Source: an uncultured Opitutales bacterium
Lineage (GTDB): Bacteria > Verrucomicrobiota > Verrucomicrobiia > Opitutales > Intestinicryptomonadaceae
DNA: 64,000 nucleotides
Reading direction: 5' to 3'
NCBI GenBank assembly: GCA_934613645.1
Contig: CAKTTC010000009.1
Location: forward strand, 46,565-110,564
Shown in pieces: positions 36,637 through 44,530 of the stretch. The translations under genes and the position numbers were made by a program. Under the pieces are notes generated by a model. That model searched no databases, had not been told where the DNA came from, and saw nothing but the letters and a program-made list of their open reading frames with translations. How positions within the stretch are numbered: position 1 is the stretch's first letter; each line of letters starts with the position of its first letter.

Positions 36637-36855
36637 TTAGAGCTTTGCCAAGTTGAGCAAATCCTTAACCGTTTTGAGTTCGCCGATTTCCTTGAGCGAA
36701 ATTTTTACGCCGAAATTTTTGTCGAAAAACGCCATTGTCGCCATTTTCGAAAGGCTGTCCCATTCGTCGTAGTCGGCGAGAACGTCGTTTTCGAGGACGG
36801 GGTCGTCGCGCTGCAGAACGTCTTGCAGTTCAGTGAGGAATTGTTCTTTATTCAT
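36637..36855 (-). CDS. Acyl carrier protein (ACP-B), copy 1
   Basis: A 72-residue ACP with phosphopantetheine Ser34 in YDEWDSLSKMATMAFF, a variant seen in ACPs of sugar-modification and secondary-metabolite clusters. The protein is identical to that encoded at 38822, although the genes differ at about 11 silent positions. It overlaps the KAS III gene at 36848 by 8 bp, so synthase and carrier are coupled. Confidence 0.88.
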   Translation of the reverse strand: MNKEQFLTELQDVLQRDDPVLENDVLADYDEWDSLSKMATMAFFDKNFGVKISLKEIGELKTVKDLLNLAKL

Positions 36856-38029
36856 GTTCGTCTCCTAATATTTTGTTTTTCCAGTAAGAAATAAGTTCTC
36901 TTCTTGTCTTGAAATTCTTCGGCTTTTCATACGTCTGGACACCGCCGCAGAAAGTGTCTTTCCCCCCGAGCGTAATTACGCACGACGCCCAGCTTAATCC
37001 GTTTCCGAACGACGAGCACAGGATTTTTACGGGTTCGCCGAAATTCTCCTTGTATTTCATACAAATCAGAGAGGGAATTGAATTCATTGTCTGGTTGCCG
37101 TAGTTTTCAAAAGCCTCATACGACGCCTTTTCAAGCGGGAATCCGATATGTTGCGCCACGGTTTGGACAATTTGTTTATTCGCCTGATGGCACATAAAGT
37201 AGGGAATGTCGGCTTCGGTAACACCCGCATATTGCATCAACGCCTTGATTTTATCGGGAACTACATTCATTGTGAAGTCGAAAATAGCCAACCCGTCCAT
37301 ATAGCTTGCGGTGGCAAGGCAAATTTTTCTGTCGCCTTTTTGCAAAACGTCGAAAAGGCCGTCCCCTTCGTCGTAGAAACGCGAGGCTTTATCGAAGATT
37401 TTTATTCTTTCGCCTCCCGCAGGTCTTAGTAGGCTTTCAAAACCGTTTCCGTCGCTGCCGAGGTCGAAGTAGGTTGTGGGCAGTTTTTCTTCCGAATATT
37501 CAAGAATCGTAGCTGTGGCGGAGTCGCCGAAAAGCGGAGCTTTTTCTCTGTCTTTGGGGTCGGCGTATTCTGCAGGCGTGTCGCCTGCAAGCAACAGAAC
37601 CCTCTTGCATGCTTTCGATTCCACCATTGCGTGCGCAACGTGCATTCCGTAAACCCAGCCGGGGCAACCCTGATTTATGTCGAACGACATACAGGTCTTT
37701 GGTAAATCCAACTCTCTGTGAATGTAGAACGCCGTGGCGGGGTTTATAACGTCGGGCTTTTGGACAACGAAGATGAGCGCGTCAATCGTATTTTTGTCGA
37801 TACCCGACTGCTCGAAAAGTTTTTTTGCGGCGTCTATTGCCAAGTCGGAGGGAGTTGTGCCGATGTCCGCAACTCTGCGCTTCCAGAAGCCGACCATTTT
37901 GCGCATGCGGTCGATTTTCTTTACGCTGTTGTTGTAATACTGCGCTTCGTCGTAAATGCAGATTTCATTTTGCGGGACTACTGTAAGCAGCCCCGCAACT
38001 TTGACGTGTTCGAATTTTGATTGTGCCAT
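36848..38029 (-). CDS. 3-oxoacyl-ACP synthase III-like enzyme (KAS-B)
   Basis: A 393-residue thiolase-fold condensing enzyme with an intact KAS III triad: Cys122 in DINQGCPGWVYGM, His281 in MCHQANKQIV and Asn312 in NYGNQTMNSIP. It is about 75 residues longer than housekeeping FabH, including a lysine-rich N-terminal insert (KKIDRMRKMVGFWKRRV) and a C-terminal tail. It should prime or extend an acyl chain by decarboxylative condensation with malonyl-ACP. It is paralogous to the enzyme at 39332 and overlaps its ACP gene. Confidence 0.88.
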   Translation of the reverse strand: MAQSKFEHVKVAGLLTVVPQNEICIYDEAQYYNNSVKKIDRMRKMVGFWKRRVADIGTTPSDLAIDAAKKLFEQSGIDKNTIDALIFVVQKPDVINPATAFYIHRELDLPKTCMSFDINQGCPGWVYGMHVAHAMVESKACKRVLLLAGDTPAEYADPKDREKAPLFGDSATATILEYSEEKLPTTYFDLGSDGNGFESLLRPAGGERIKIFDKASRFYDEGDGLFDVLQKGDRKICLATASYMDGLAIFDFTMNVVPDKIKALMQYAGVTEADIPYFMCHQANKQIVQTVAQHIGFPLEKASYEAFENYGNQTMNSIPSLICMKYKENFGEPVKILCSSFGNGLSWASCVITLGGKDTFCGGVQTYEKPKNFKTRRELISYWKNKILGDEHE

Positions 38030-38072
38030 TTTTACTACTAAACTGTTCTTGCTTCAAATATATAATCCTGCC

Positions 38073-38652
38073 TCATAATCAATATGCTCCGCAGTCAAGA
38101 ACGTAGTCTTGGGCTGTAATCCATTTTGATTTTTGGGAAAGCAGAAAAACGGCGAGTTCCGCCGCGTCGGCAACTTCCCCCACCCCGAGAGGATACATAT
38201 TTGCCTTGTTTTTCAAATAGTCGGGGTCTCTGTGCGTCATGGGCGTTGAAATATCCGACGGAGATATTACATTGACGCGGACGCCGCTCGGGGCTACTTC
38301 GCGCGCCACCGACTTTGCCGCAGCCGTCAGAGCCGCCTTCGCGCCCGCGTATTCAATCTGTCCCCTTGTCGAGATGTGGGCGGCGATTGACGCGAACAAA
38401 ACACACGCCGAACCTTTCCCCGCATTGACGCGTCTGTCGGCAAAACCCTTCAACATCATTATCGGGGCAAATGTATTGATGTCATACATTTTTTTCAGTC
38501 CTTCGTAATCCAAACATTGCAAAGGACTTATTTTTGCAACCCCCGCGCAGTAAGCGAGACCCGAGAGCTTTCCGTATTTGTCTTTCAGGCTCTTCATATA
38601 TTTGGGCAAATCGGCAATGTCTTCCGCCAAATCCTTTACTTCGCAGAAGAAG
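38073..38652. repeat. 580-bp duplicated block, copy 2 (100% identical)
   Basis: Partner of 35887-36466. The identity begins at TCAT just past the SDR stop. In copy 1 those bases include the start codon of the acyltransferase gene; here they are non-coding. This leaves a trace of where the duplicated segment was joined. Confidence 0.9.
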
Positions 38653-38819
38653 TTTTCGGTGGCGGCGGCTTGGGCTTTGGTCTCTTCAAGCTTGTCGGCG
38701 CGCCGCGCTATGGCGACGACCGTCGCGCCCTCTTGGTTGAGCTTCAGCGCAACGCCTTGCCCGATACCCGAGCTTGCACCCGTTACCAAAAATATCTGCT
38801 CTTTTGTAAACAGCGACAT
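38079..38819 (-). CDS. SDR oxidoreductase (ketoreductase-like), copy 2
   Basis: A 246-residue SDR with the same cofactor and catalytic motifs as the copy at 35893 (TGASSGIG, Ser144, Tyr157, Lys161). It has Ile9, Thr54 and Asn56 where copy 1 has Val, Pro and Ser. It is 2 bp downstream of its ACP gene and about 50 bp upstream of the KAS-B gene. The SDR-ACP unit is thus repeated on either side of KAS-B. Confidence 0.88.
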   Translation of the reverse strand: MSLFTKEQIFLVTGASSGIGQGVALKLNQEGATVVAIARRADKLEETKAQAAATENFFCEVKDLAEDIADLPKYMKSLKDKYGKLSGLAYCAGVAKISPLQCLDYEGLKKMYDINTFAPIMMLKGFADRRVNAGKGSACVLFASIAAHISTRGQIEYAGAKAALTAAAKSVAREVAPSGVRVNVISPSDISTPMTHRDPDYLKNKANMYPLGVGEVADAAELAVFLLSQKSKWITAQDYVLDCGAY

Positions 38820-38821
38820 TT

Positions 38822-39040
38822 TTAGAGCTTTGCCAAGTTGAGCAAATCCTTAACCGTTTTGAGTTCGCCGATTTCCTTGAGGGAAATTTTCACGCCGAAG
38901 TTCTTGTCGAAGAACGCCATTGTCGCCATTTTCGAAAGGCTGTCCCATTCGTCGTAGTCGGCGAGAACGTCGTTTTCAAGGACGGGGTCGTCGCGCTGCA
39001 GGACATCTTGTAATTCAGTAAGGAATTGTTCTTTATTCAT
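38822..39040 (-). CDS. Acyl carrier protein (ACP-B'), copy 2
   Basis: A 72-residue ACP identical in protein sequence to the one at 36637, with Ser34 as attachment site. The ATG at 39038-39040 is the same start as in copy 1. An open frame continues upstream but has no homologous sequence. Silent differences with no amino-acid change indicate strong selection on both copies. Confidence 0.86.
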   Translation of the reverse strand: MNKEQFLTELQDVLQRDDPVLENDVLADYDEWDSLSKMATMAFFDKNFGVKISLKEIGELKTVKDLLNLAKL

Positions 39041-39093
39041 GTTTGTTCCCGATTGGGTTTGATTGTGTTGCAACAAAACTACGGAACTTTCTG

Positions 39094-39321
39094 TCAGTCC
39101 GTGATATGTTCTTTTGCCAGTTCGAGCAGGTCGCCGACTGTATTGGAGTATATGAGGTCGTCCAAAGTGATGAGTTGGGCAAATTCCTTTCCGAAAAACG
39201 CCATTGTCGCCATTTGCGAAGCCGAATCCCAAATGTCGTCGGTCAATTCCGTAGCGGAGGTTGCGGTTTCGTCGAGCTGCAGGACGTCGGAAATTTTTTC
39301 GAAGAATTCTTGCTTTGTCAT
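39094..39321 (-). CDS. Acyl carrier protein (ACP-A)
   Basis: A 75-residue ACP related to ACP-B (same MATMAFF helix) but clearly diverged. The phosphopantetheine serine is Ser33 in DDIWDSASQMATM. It lies 10 bp downstream of the KAS-A gene, mirroring the KAS-B/ACP-B pairing, so each synthase has its own carrier. Confidence 0.86.
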   Translation of the reverse strand: MTKQEFFEKISDVLQLDETATSATELTDDIWDSASQMATMAFFGKEFAQLITLDDLIYSNTVGDLLELAKEHITD

Positions 39322-39331
39322 TTGTCTTTTT

Positions 39332-40501
39332 CTACTTGATATAATCTCTCCAATAATTGATGTAATCGCTACGCGTTTTTCTATCTGCTGTCAATTCAAA
39401 TGTATTTATTTCGGCGTATGATAGGTTTTTAAACGTAGTTGCGCAGCTGCCCCACGCAAGCCCTATCCCGAAGCCCGAATACAGAACTTTCACGCCTTCG
39501 GGCGAAGTCATTTTTTCTTTGAGCGTATGGCAGAGCGCGGCGGGAATCGACGTTACCGTCTGGTTGCCGAACTCTTCGAACGTTTTATACGACGTTTTTT
39601 CAAGCGGGAAGCCCGCCTGCTGGCAGACCGTTTCCACTATTTGCTTGTTTGCCTGATGCAGAACAAGGCGGTCGACATCGCTTTCTGTTATACCGATTTT
39701 TTGCATAAACGCGCGGATTTTTTGGGGCACGACAGTCATCGTAAAATTGAAAACTTTCATGCCGTTCATCTGCTTTTGCGTCAAATTGGTTGTGTGTCCG
39801 CTTTTCGAAACTATCGGTTCAAGCACGGGCGCGTTGTAGGCGGCGTCGTGTTCGGAGTCGAACTTAAGCGGCAGGCGTGCTCCGCCCGCGGGTGTTATTA
39901 TGGCGTCGTAGCCCGAGCCGTCCGCGCCCAAGTCGAAGTATGTGGGCGTTTCAAGCTCCGTGTCGGAACGCTCCAGAAGCGTCGCGGCGGCTGCGTCGCC
40001 GAAGAGCGGGGCGTTGATTCTGTCGGAAATCTCCACTTTTGTTGAGGGCGAATCGCCCACAAGCAGCAACACGCGCCTGTTCGCGCCCGACTCAATCATG
40101 GAGTGCGCCAGTTGCATTCCGTAAACCCAGCCGGGGCAGCCGAGGTTTATGTCGAACGCCGAACAGCTGTCGGGAAGCCCGAGCGCGTTGTGGATTGAAA
40201 ATGCGCTTGCGGGCGTGGGGTAGTCGGGCGACTGCGTTACGAAAATGAGCGCGTCAATTGTGCTTTTGTCCGTTTGCGTTCCCGAGAGAAGTTTTTTTGC
40301 GGCGTCTATTGCCATATCGGCGGGGGTCGTGTTTTCGTCAACCACCCTGCGTTTCCAAAAGCCGACCATTTTGCGCATGCGGTCGATTTTTTTTACGTTG
40401 TTGTCGTAGTATTGCGCTTCGTCGTAAATGCAAATTTCCTTCGGCGGAAGAACAACCGAAATACCTTTGACGACAACGCGTCTGAATTGTGAAAAAGCCA
40501 T
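39332..40501 (-). CDS. 3-oxoacyl-ACP synthase III-like enzyme (KAS-A)
   Basis: A 389-residue KAS III-like enzyme with intact Cys122 (DINLGCPGWVYGM), His282 (LHQANKQIVETV) and Asn313 (FGNQTVTSIP). It shares the basic N-terminal insert and overall length with KAS-B, so the two arose by duplication but now differ at many positions. It is the first gene of the minus-strand operon, and its upstream side faces the divergent ATP-grasp gene across about 130 bp, where the promoters should lie. It probably makes the first condensation product. Confidence 0.88.
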   Translation of the reverse strand: MAFSQFRRVVVKGISVVLPPKEICIYDEAQYYDNNVKKIDRMRKMVGFWKRRVVDENTTPADMAIDAAKKLLSGTQTDKSTIDALIFVTQSPDYPTPASAFSIHNALGLPDSCSAFDINLGCPGWVYGMQLAHSMIESGANRRVLLLVGDSPSTKVEISDRINAPLFGDAAAATLLERSDTELETPTYFDLGADGSGYDAIITPAGGARLPLKFDSEHDAAYNAPVLEPIVSKSGHTTNLTQKQMNGMKVFNFTMTVVPQKIRAFMQKIGITESDVDRLVLHQANKQIVETVCQQAGFPLEKTSYKTFEEFGNQTVTSIPAALCHTLKEKMTSPEGVKVLYSGFGIGLAWGSCATTFKNLSYAEINTFELTADRKTRSDYINYWRDYIK

Positions 40502-40633
40502 ATTTTTATAATCCGACGCGCGCGCGCAAAGTCAAGGCATTTCTCCCCGCGCGGCGCGATTGCGTTTTGGGGCGGTTTTGCTTCCGCCATTTTTTTCTTG
40601 AAGTTTGGCGGGTTAAATATTTGCATTATAACG

Positions 40634-41647
40634 ATGAATCTGTTGTTTACCTGTGTCGGGCGGCGAAATTATCTTGTCGATTTTTTCAAGCGCGAACTTA
40701 GCGGAAGTGGAATTGTTGTGGGAGCCGATGCCAACAAGTTTGCCTCGGCTCTTTCGGCGTGCGACAGGGCGGCGGTTGTCCCCTCCGTCGATTCGCCCGA
40801 ATATGTGCCCGCGCTGCTCGAGGTTTGCAGGCAAAACAACATCGGGCTGCTGTGCCCGCTAAACGACCTCGAGTTGCCCGTTTTGGCGCGCGCCGCCGAC
40901 GAATTCAAAAGGGCGGGGGTAGTGGCGGCGGTAAGTTCGCCCGCGGTTGTCGATACCTGTTTCGACAAACTTGCATCTGCCGCGTTTTTGGAGAAAATGG
41001 GCGTTGCCTCCGCGCGTGTTTTTACAGGCATAGACGAATTTTCCGCGGCTGTAGCCTCGGGCGAGGCGGACTATCCCGCTGTCGTGAAGCCCCGCTGGGG
41101 AAGCGGCTCGATAGGCGTTGAAACGGCGCGCGACGCCCGCGAATTGCGCACCGTCTTCGACTTCATAAAGCACAAGCTTTCCTCCACAATCTTGCGCAAC
41201 GCAAGCCTTGCCGACTGGGACAGGGCGGTGATAATCCAGCCCAAGCTCAAGGGCGACGAATACGGGCTTGACATTGTAAACGATTTCAGCGGCAACAACG
41301 TTGCGGTTTTCGTGAAGCGGAAAATCAGAATGCGCGCGGGCGAAACCGACATGGCGCAATCATGCGACATTCCGCAGCTGTCCGAATTGGGGCGCAAAAT
41401 TGGAACGGCTCTCGGGCACGTCGGCAACCTCGATTGCGACGTTTTCTTCGACGGCGAAACCGCCGCAGTGCTTGAGATGAATCCGCGCTTCGGCGGCGGC
41501 TATCCGTTCACCCACTGCGCGGGCGGAAACGTTCCCAAGGCGTATCTGGCTTGGGCAGGCGGCGCAACTGCTCCGCGCGAGTGTTTCGACAACTTCAGAG
41601 TCGGCGAAATTTATTCAAAATGCGACACTCTTGTCAGAGTCGGCTGA
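40634..41647 (+). CDS. ATP-grasp enzyme of a polysaccharide locus
   Basis: A 337-residue ATP-grasp protein. The N-terminal pre-ATP-grasp fold starts MNLLFTCVGRRNYLVDFF, an ATP-binding Lys lies in YPAVVKPRWGSGSIGVE, and the metal site is in VLEMNPRFGGGYPF. Proteins of this CarB-like type are common in surface-glycan loci and may ligate an amino acid or other acid to an amine; none is assigned here. The ATG at 40634 is preferred over one 36 bp upstream, which would add unrelated residues. It is followed 8 bp later by the GNAT gene. Confidence 0.82.
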   Translation: MNLLFTCVGRRNYLVDFFKRELSGSGIVVGADANKFASALSACDRAAVVPSVDSPEYVPALLEVCRQNNIGLLCPLNDLELPVLARAADEFKRAGVVAAVSSPAVVDTCFDKLASAAFLEKMGVASARVFTGIDEFSAAVASGEADYPAVVKPRWGSGSIGVETARDARELRTVFDFIKHKLSSTILRNASLADWDRAVIIQPKLKGDEYGLDIVNDFSGNNVAVFVKRKIRMRAGETDMAQSCDIPQLSELGRKIGTALGHVGNLDCDVFFDGETAAVLEMNPRFGGGYPFTHCAGGNVPKAYLAWAGGATAPRECFDNFRVGEIYSKCDTLVRVG

Positions 41648-41655
41648 ATTGCTCC

Positions 41656-42141
41656 ATGGAAAAAATAGACATAGAGTTTTTGGAGCGTTCGCCCGACCTG
41701 AAACCCGCCATAGCCTCAATTTTAAGGCATTCCGACGCCGATTTCTTCCCGCCGCTTTCCGCGCGGATAAACCTCGACGCCTACGCCGAAAAGCTCGCCA
41801 ACGCGCCCGACGCCTTTCTTATCGGGGCTTGGAATTCGTCCAAGAGCGAACTAATCTGCCTGTATGCGGGCTACGCGCGTGAGGGCTTTGAATACTCGTT
41901 TTCGCCCTACATGTGGGTTGCGCCCGAATACAGAAGCTTTTTTCTGGGCTTGCGGCTTCACGCCGCGGCGGTTCGGCATTTGAAGGCTTTGGGAATGCGC
42001 GGAATCAGAGCCAAAACGTGGCTTGAAAACAACGACGCGCTTTTGGCGTTCTACAAAAATCTGGGTTACAAAATTTCCGAACCGAAATTCGACGCGCAAC
42101 TCAAGCGCCGCGAAGTCGATTTGGAGCTTACTTTCAAATAG
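41656..42141 (+). CDS. GNAT-family N-acetyltransferase
   Basis: A 161-residue GNAT protein. The acyl-CoA-binding region is Y.WVAPEYRSFFLGLRLHAAAVRHLKALGMRGIRAKTW, followed by NDALLAFYKNLGYKI, the standard motif A/B pattern. The pyrophosphate-loop consensus is loose (RSFFLGLRL). It lies between the ATP-grasp and PLP genes with 8-9 bp gaps, so the three are one operon. The acceptor could be an amino sugar or the product of its neighbours. Confidence 0.8.
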   Translation: MEKIDIEFLERSPDLKPAIASILRHSDADFFPPLSARINLDAYAEKLANAPDAFLIGAWNSSKSELICLYAGYAREGFEYSFSPYMWVAPEYRSFFLGLRLHAAAVRHLKALGMRGIRAKTWLENNDALLAFYKNLGYKISEPKFDAQLKRREVDLELTFK

Positions 42142-42150
42142 TTTTTCGAG

Positions 42151-43044
42151 ATGGCGAGAATTGACAACGTTTCTTTCGGCGGGCTTGATTTTTCCATTGT
42201 CCGCGACGATTTGTTTCCCGAAGTGGGCGGCGGCAACAAGGCGCGCAAAGCCCTTGAATACGAGCGCGAAGCCGACGCCGCGGGCGCGGACGCGCTCGTT
42301 ACGACGGGCGGAATACAGTCGAACCACTGTCGGGCTATTGCACTTCTGTGCGCGCGGCGCGGGTGGAAATGCTGGCTTGTATACCACGGAACGCGCGCTC
42401 GGTTCGAGTCGGAAAAAGGCAACGCTTTGATTGCGAGAATGTGCGGCGCGGAAACCGTTTTTGTGGACGAAACGCAAATTTCAGCCGCCATGGACGAAGC
42501 CGTGTGCGATTTCCGCGCGCGGGGTTTTTCGCCGTATTATGTGCGCGGCGGCGGGCACGACATCTGCGGCGGGGTTGCGTATGTCAAGGCGGTAGCCGAA
42601 TTGGCGGCGTCGGGCTTTGCCGCGCCCGACTACATTTTCCACGCCTCGGGCACGGGTTCGACTCAGGCGGGAATACTTGTGGGCTTGGAAAAAATCGGCT
42701 GGAAAAACACGAAAGTTGTGGGCATTTCGGTTGCCCGAAATGCGGAACGGGGAACGCGCGTGATTTCGGAATTTTCGGAAAAATTGGCGGAACACTGCGG
42801 CGCGGAATTCGACCCGTCCAAAATAATTTTCACCGACGAATACGTTTGCGGCGGCTACGAAAAATTCTCCCCCGAACTCAAACAGACAACCGCTTCCGCC
42901 GCGCGCGAACTCGGGATAATTTTCGACACCACCTATTCGGGCAAGGCTCTTTGGGGAATGCTCAAATACGCCGCCGCAAACGGCTTGGCGGGCAAGCGCA
43001 TTCTGTTCTGGCACACGGGCGGAATTTTCAACGCGCTTGCGTAG
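42151..43044 (+). CDS. PLP enzyme of the D-cysteine desulfhydrase/ACC deaminase family
   Basis: A 297-residue fold-type II PLP enzyme. Lys30 in EVGGGNKARKALEY is the Schiff-base lysine, TTGGIQSNHCRA contains the substrate-binding Ser-Asn-His, and SGTGSTQAGILVG is the phosphate loop. It is slightly short for DcyD (about 328). The substrate is uncertain: D-cysteine, another D-amino acid or beta-elimination of a related compound. Its operon with ATP-grasp and GNAT genes suggests it makes or removes an amino-acid decoration rather than serving sulfur catabolism. Confidence 0.78.
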   Translation: MARIDNVSFGGLDFSIVRDDLFPEVGGGNKARKALEYEREADAAGADALVTTGGIQSNHCRAIALLCARRGWKCWLVYHGTRARFESEKGNALIARMCGAETVFVDETQISAAMDEAVCDFRARGFSPYYVRGGGHDICGGVAYVKAVAELAASGFAAPDYIFHASGTGSTQAGILVGLEKIGWKNTKVVGISVARNAERGTRVISEFSEKLAEHCGAEFDPSKIIFTDEYVCGGYEKFSPELKQTTASAARELGIIFDTTYSGKALWGMLKYAAANGLAGKRILFWHTGGIFNALA

Positions 43045-43091
43045 TTTTGCGCGGGCGGTTGCGCCCCGAAGCAGCCCGATTTTGCCGAGCG

Positions 43092-43724
43092 TCAGTCGAG
43101 CGTGATTTTGCCCTCTTCTATTTCCTTCTTGCGCTTTACGTCGAGGAAATTCTCCCTGCCCACTTTCACGTCGGAGTGCTTCAGAACTTTTTCGACAGTT
43201 GAAAGCGCGATTTTGACATCGCCCAAAAAGCTGACGTTTTCCGCGTATTTAACGTCGAAGGCAAGTTTTTCGTCCCAGCCTATGCAGTTTCTGCCGTTTA
43301 CCTGCGCAAGCCCCGTTATCCCCGGCCGCACCGAGTGGCGCAGGCGTTCGCGCTTTGTGTAGTAGGGCAGGTAGCGCACCAGAAGCGGGCGCGGGCCTAT
43401 GAAAGACATATCGCCCTTGAGGACATTGAAAAATTGCGGAATTTCGTCGAGGCTTGTTTCGCGCAAAAATTTGCCGAACTTGGTCAGGCGTTGGGCGTCG
43501 GGCAGAAGCTTGCCGTCGGCGTCGGTTTCGGAAGTCATGCTTCTGAATTTATAGAGCTTGAAGATTTTTTCGTCAAGCCCCGGTCTGTCCTGAGTGAAGA
43601 GCACGGGGCTTCCCATTTTCTTTTTTACGAGTATCGCCACTACTACATACACGGGCGACAGCGCGGCAATCAACGCAGCCGCGCCGAGGAAATCGAAAAC
43701 GCGTTTGAAGAAATTTTTATACAC
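43092..43724 (-). CDS. Initiating sugar-phosphate transferase, PglC-like monotopic PGT
   Basis: A 210-residue phosphoglycosyl transferase that would move a sugar phosphate from UDP-sugar to undecaprenyl phosphate, starting the repeat unit. It has the re-entrant N-terminal helix with Ser23-Pro24, [18 protein letters not shown], Arg88, and the catalytic Asp93-Glu94 in [25 protein letters not shown]. These numbers coincide with Campylobacter PglC. It is the small stand-alone form without the WcaJ N-terminal membrane bundle. PglC relatives prefer UDP-diNAc-bacillosamine, yet no bacillosamine aminotransferase is in this window. It closes the polysaccharide locus. Confidence 0.92.
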   Translation of the reverse strand: MYKNFFKRVFDFLGAAALIAALSPVYVVVAILVKKKMGSPVLFTQDRPGLDEKIFKLYKFRSMTSETDADGKLLPDAQRLTKFGKFLRETSLDEIPQFFNVLKGDMSFIGPRPLLVRYLPYYTKRERLRHSVRPGITGLAQVNGRNCIGWDEKLAFDVKYAENVSFLGDVKIALSTVEKVLKHSDVKVGRENFLDVKRKKEIEEGKITLD

Positions 43725-43786
43725 GCGCCTAATAACACACTATTCGGGAGTTATGTCAACCCTTTTAGGCGCGCGCCGCAGCGGCC

Positions 43787-44530
43787 TCAGACGAGTTTGA
43801 CGGCGAAAATTTCGCCGCCCAAGCGCGATATTTCGCGGTCGAGCTTTTGCGCATTCGGGCAGATTCTGTTCAGAAAAATCCAGAAAGAAACGGAATGGTC
43901 CATAAATTTTGTGTGCGCCAATTCGTGCAGGACGACGTATTTTTGGTGCTCGGGCTTCAGCAGCATAATCCGCCAGTTTAGCGAAAGCGTTCCGCTTGTG
44001 GAGCGCGACGCCCAGCGGCTCGACTGGTCGCGCACACTCACGCGCGAAAACTTCAGCCCCGTCTGTTCCGACAGTTGCGCGCACAAAATTTGCAGCTTTT
44101 CGGCGGCGTATTCAAGAAACAGCTTCTGTATTTGCGCGTCTTGATTTTCCCGTGCGAGGGCGAAAACAAGCTTGCCGTTTTCGAAATCGTCCACAAAAAA
44201 CGGCGACGTGCGCGAAGGAATTGTCTGCACCGAAATTTCCCTGCCGAGCGCGTAGAGCGCGTCGCCTTCAAGCAGATATTGGGCGAGCGTTTTCGCCTTT
44301 TTTGCGGTTGCCGTTTTTTCAAGCAGCCAGTCGGCATTTTTTTCGAGAAACGCAAGAGCCTCTTTTTTTGAGGCATACTTGGGCATTGTAAGCACCGCGC
44401 GCGCGCCGTCCTTTACCGTGAGCCTGAACGAGCGCGACGCCGCCAGCCGCTTGAGCACTACGGTTATACCCGCCTGCGTTCCGCCGTTCGGGGCTGGAAC
44501 GAATATCGACCCGTCGGCAAGTTCGGTCAT
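43787..44530 (-). CDS. YgjP-like zinc metallopeptidase (DUF45/M48-type)
   Basis: A 247-residue protein of the YgjP/SprT-like family. The zinc motif HELAH is in YVVLHELAHTKFMDHS, and the preceding SSRWASRSTSGTLSLNWRIML matches the family's RWGSC...LNW block. Family function is poorly known. It begins immediately after the mazG stop, so both are co-translated. It was chosen over long antisense open frames in the same region. Confidence 0.88.
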   Translation of the reverse strand: MTELADGSIFVPAPNGGTQAGITVVLKRLAASRSFRLTVKDGARAVLTMPKYASKKEALAFLEKNADWLLEKTATAKKAKTLAQYLLEGDALYALGREISVQTIPSRTSPFFVDDFENGKLVFALARENQDAQIQKLFLEYAAEKLQILCAQLSEQTGLKFSRVSVRDQSSRWASRSTSGTLSLNWRIMLLKPEHQKYVVLHELAHTKFMDHSVSFWIFLNRICPNAQKLDREISRLGGEIFAVKLV

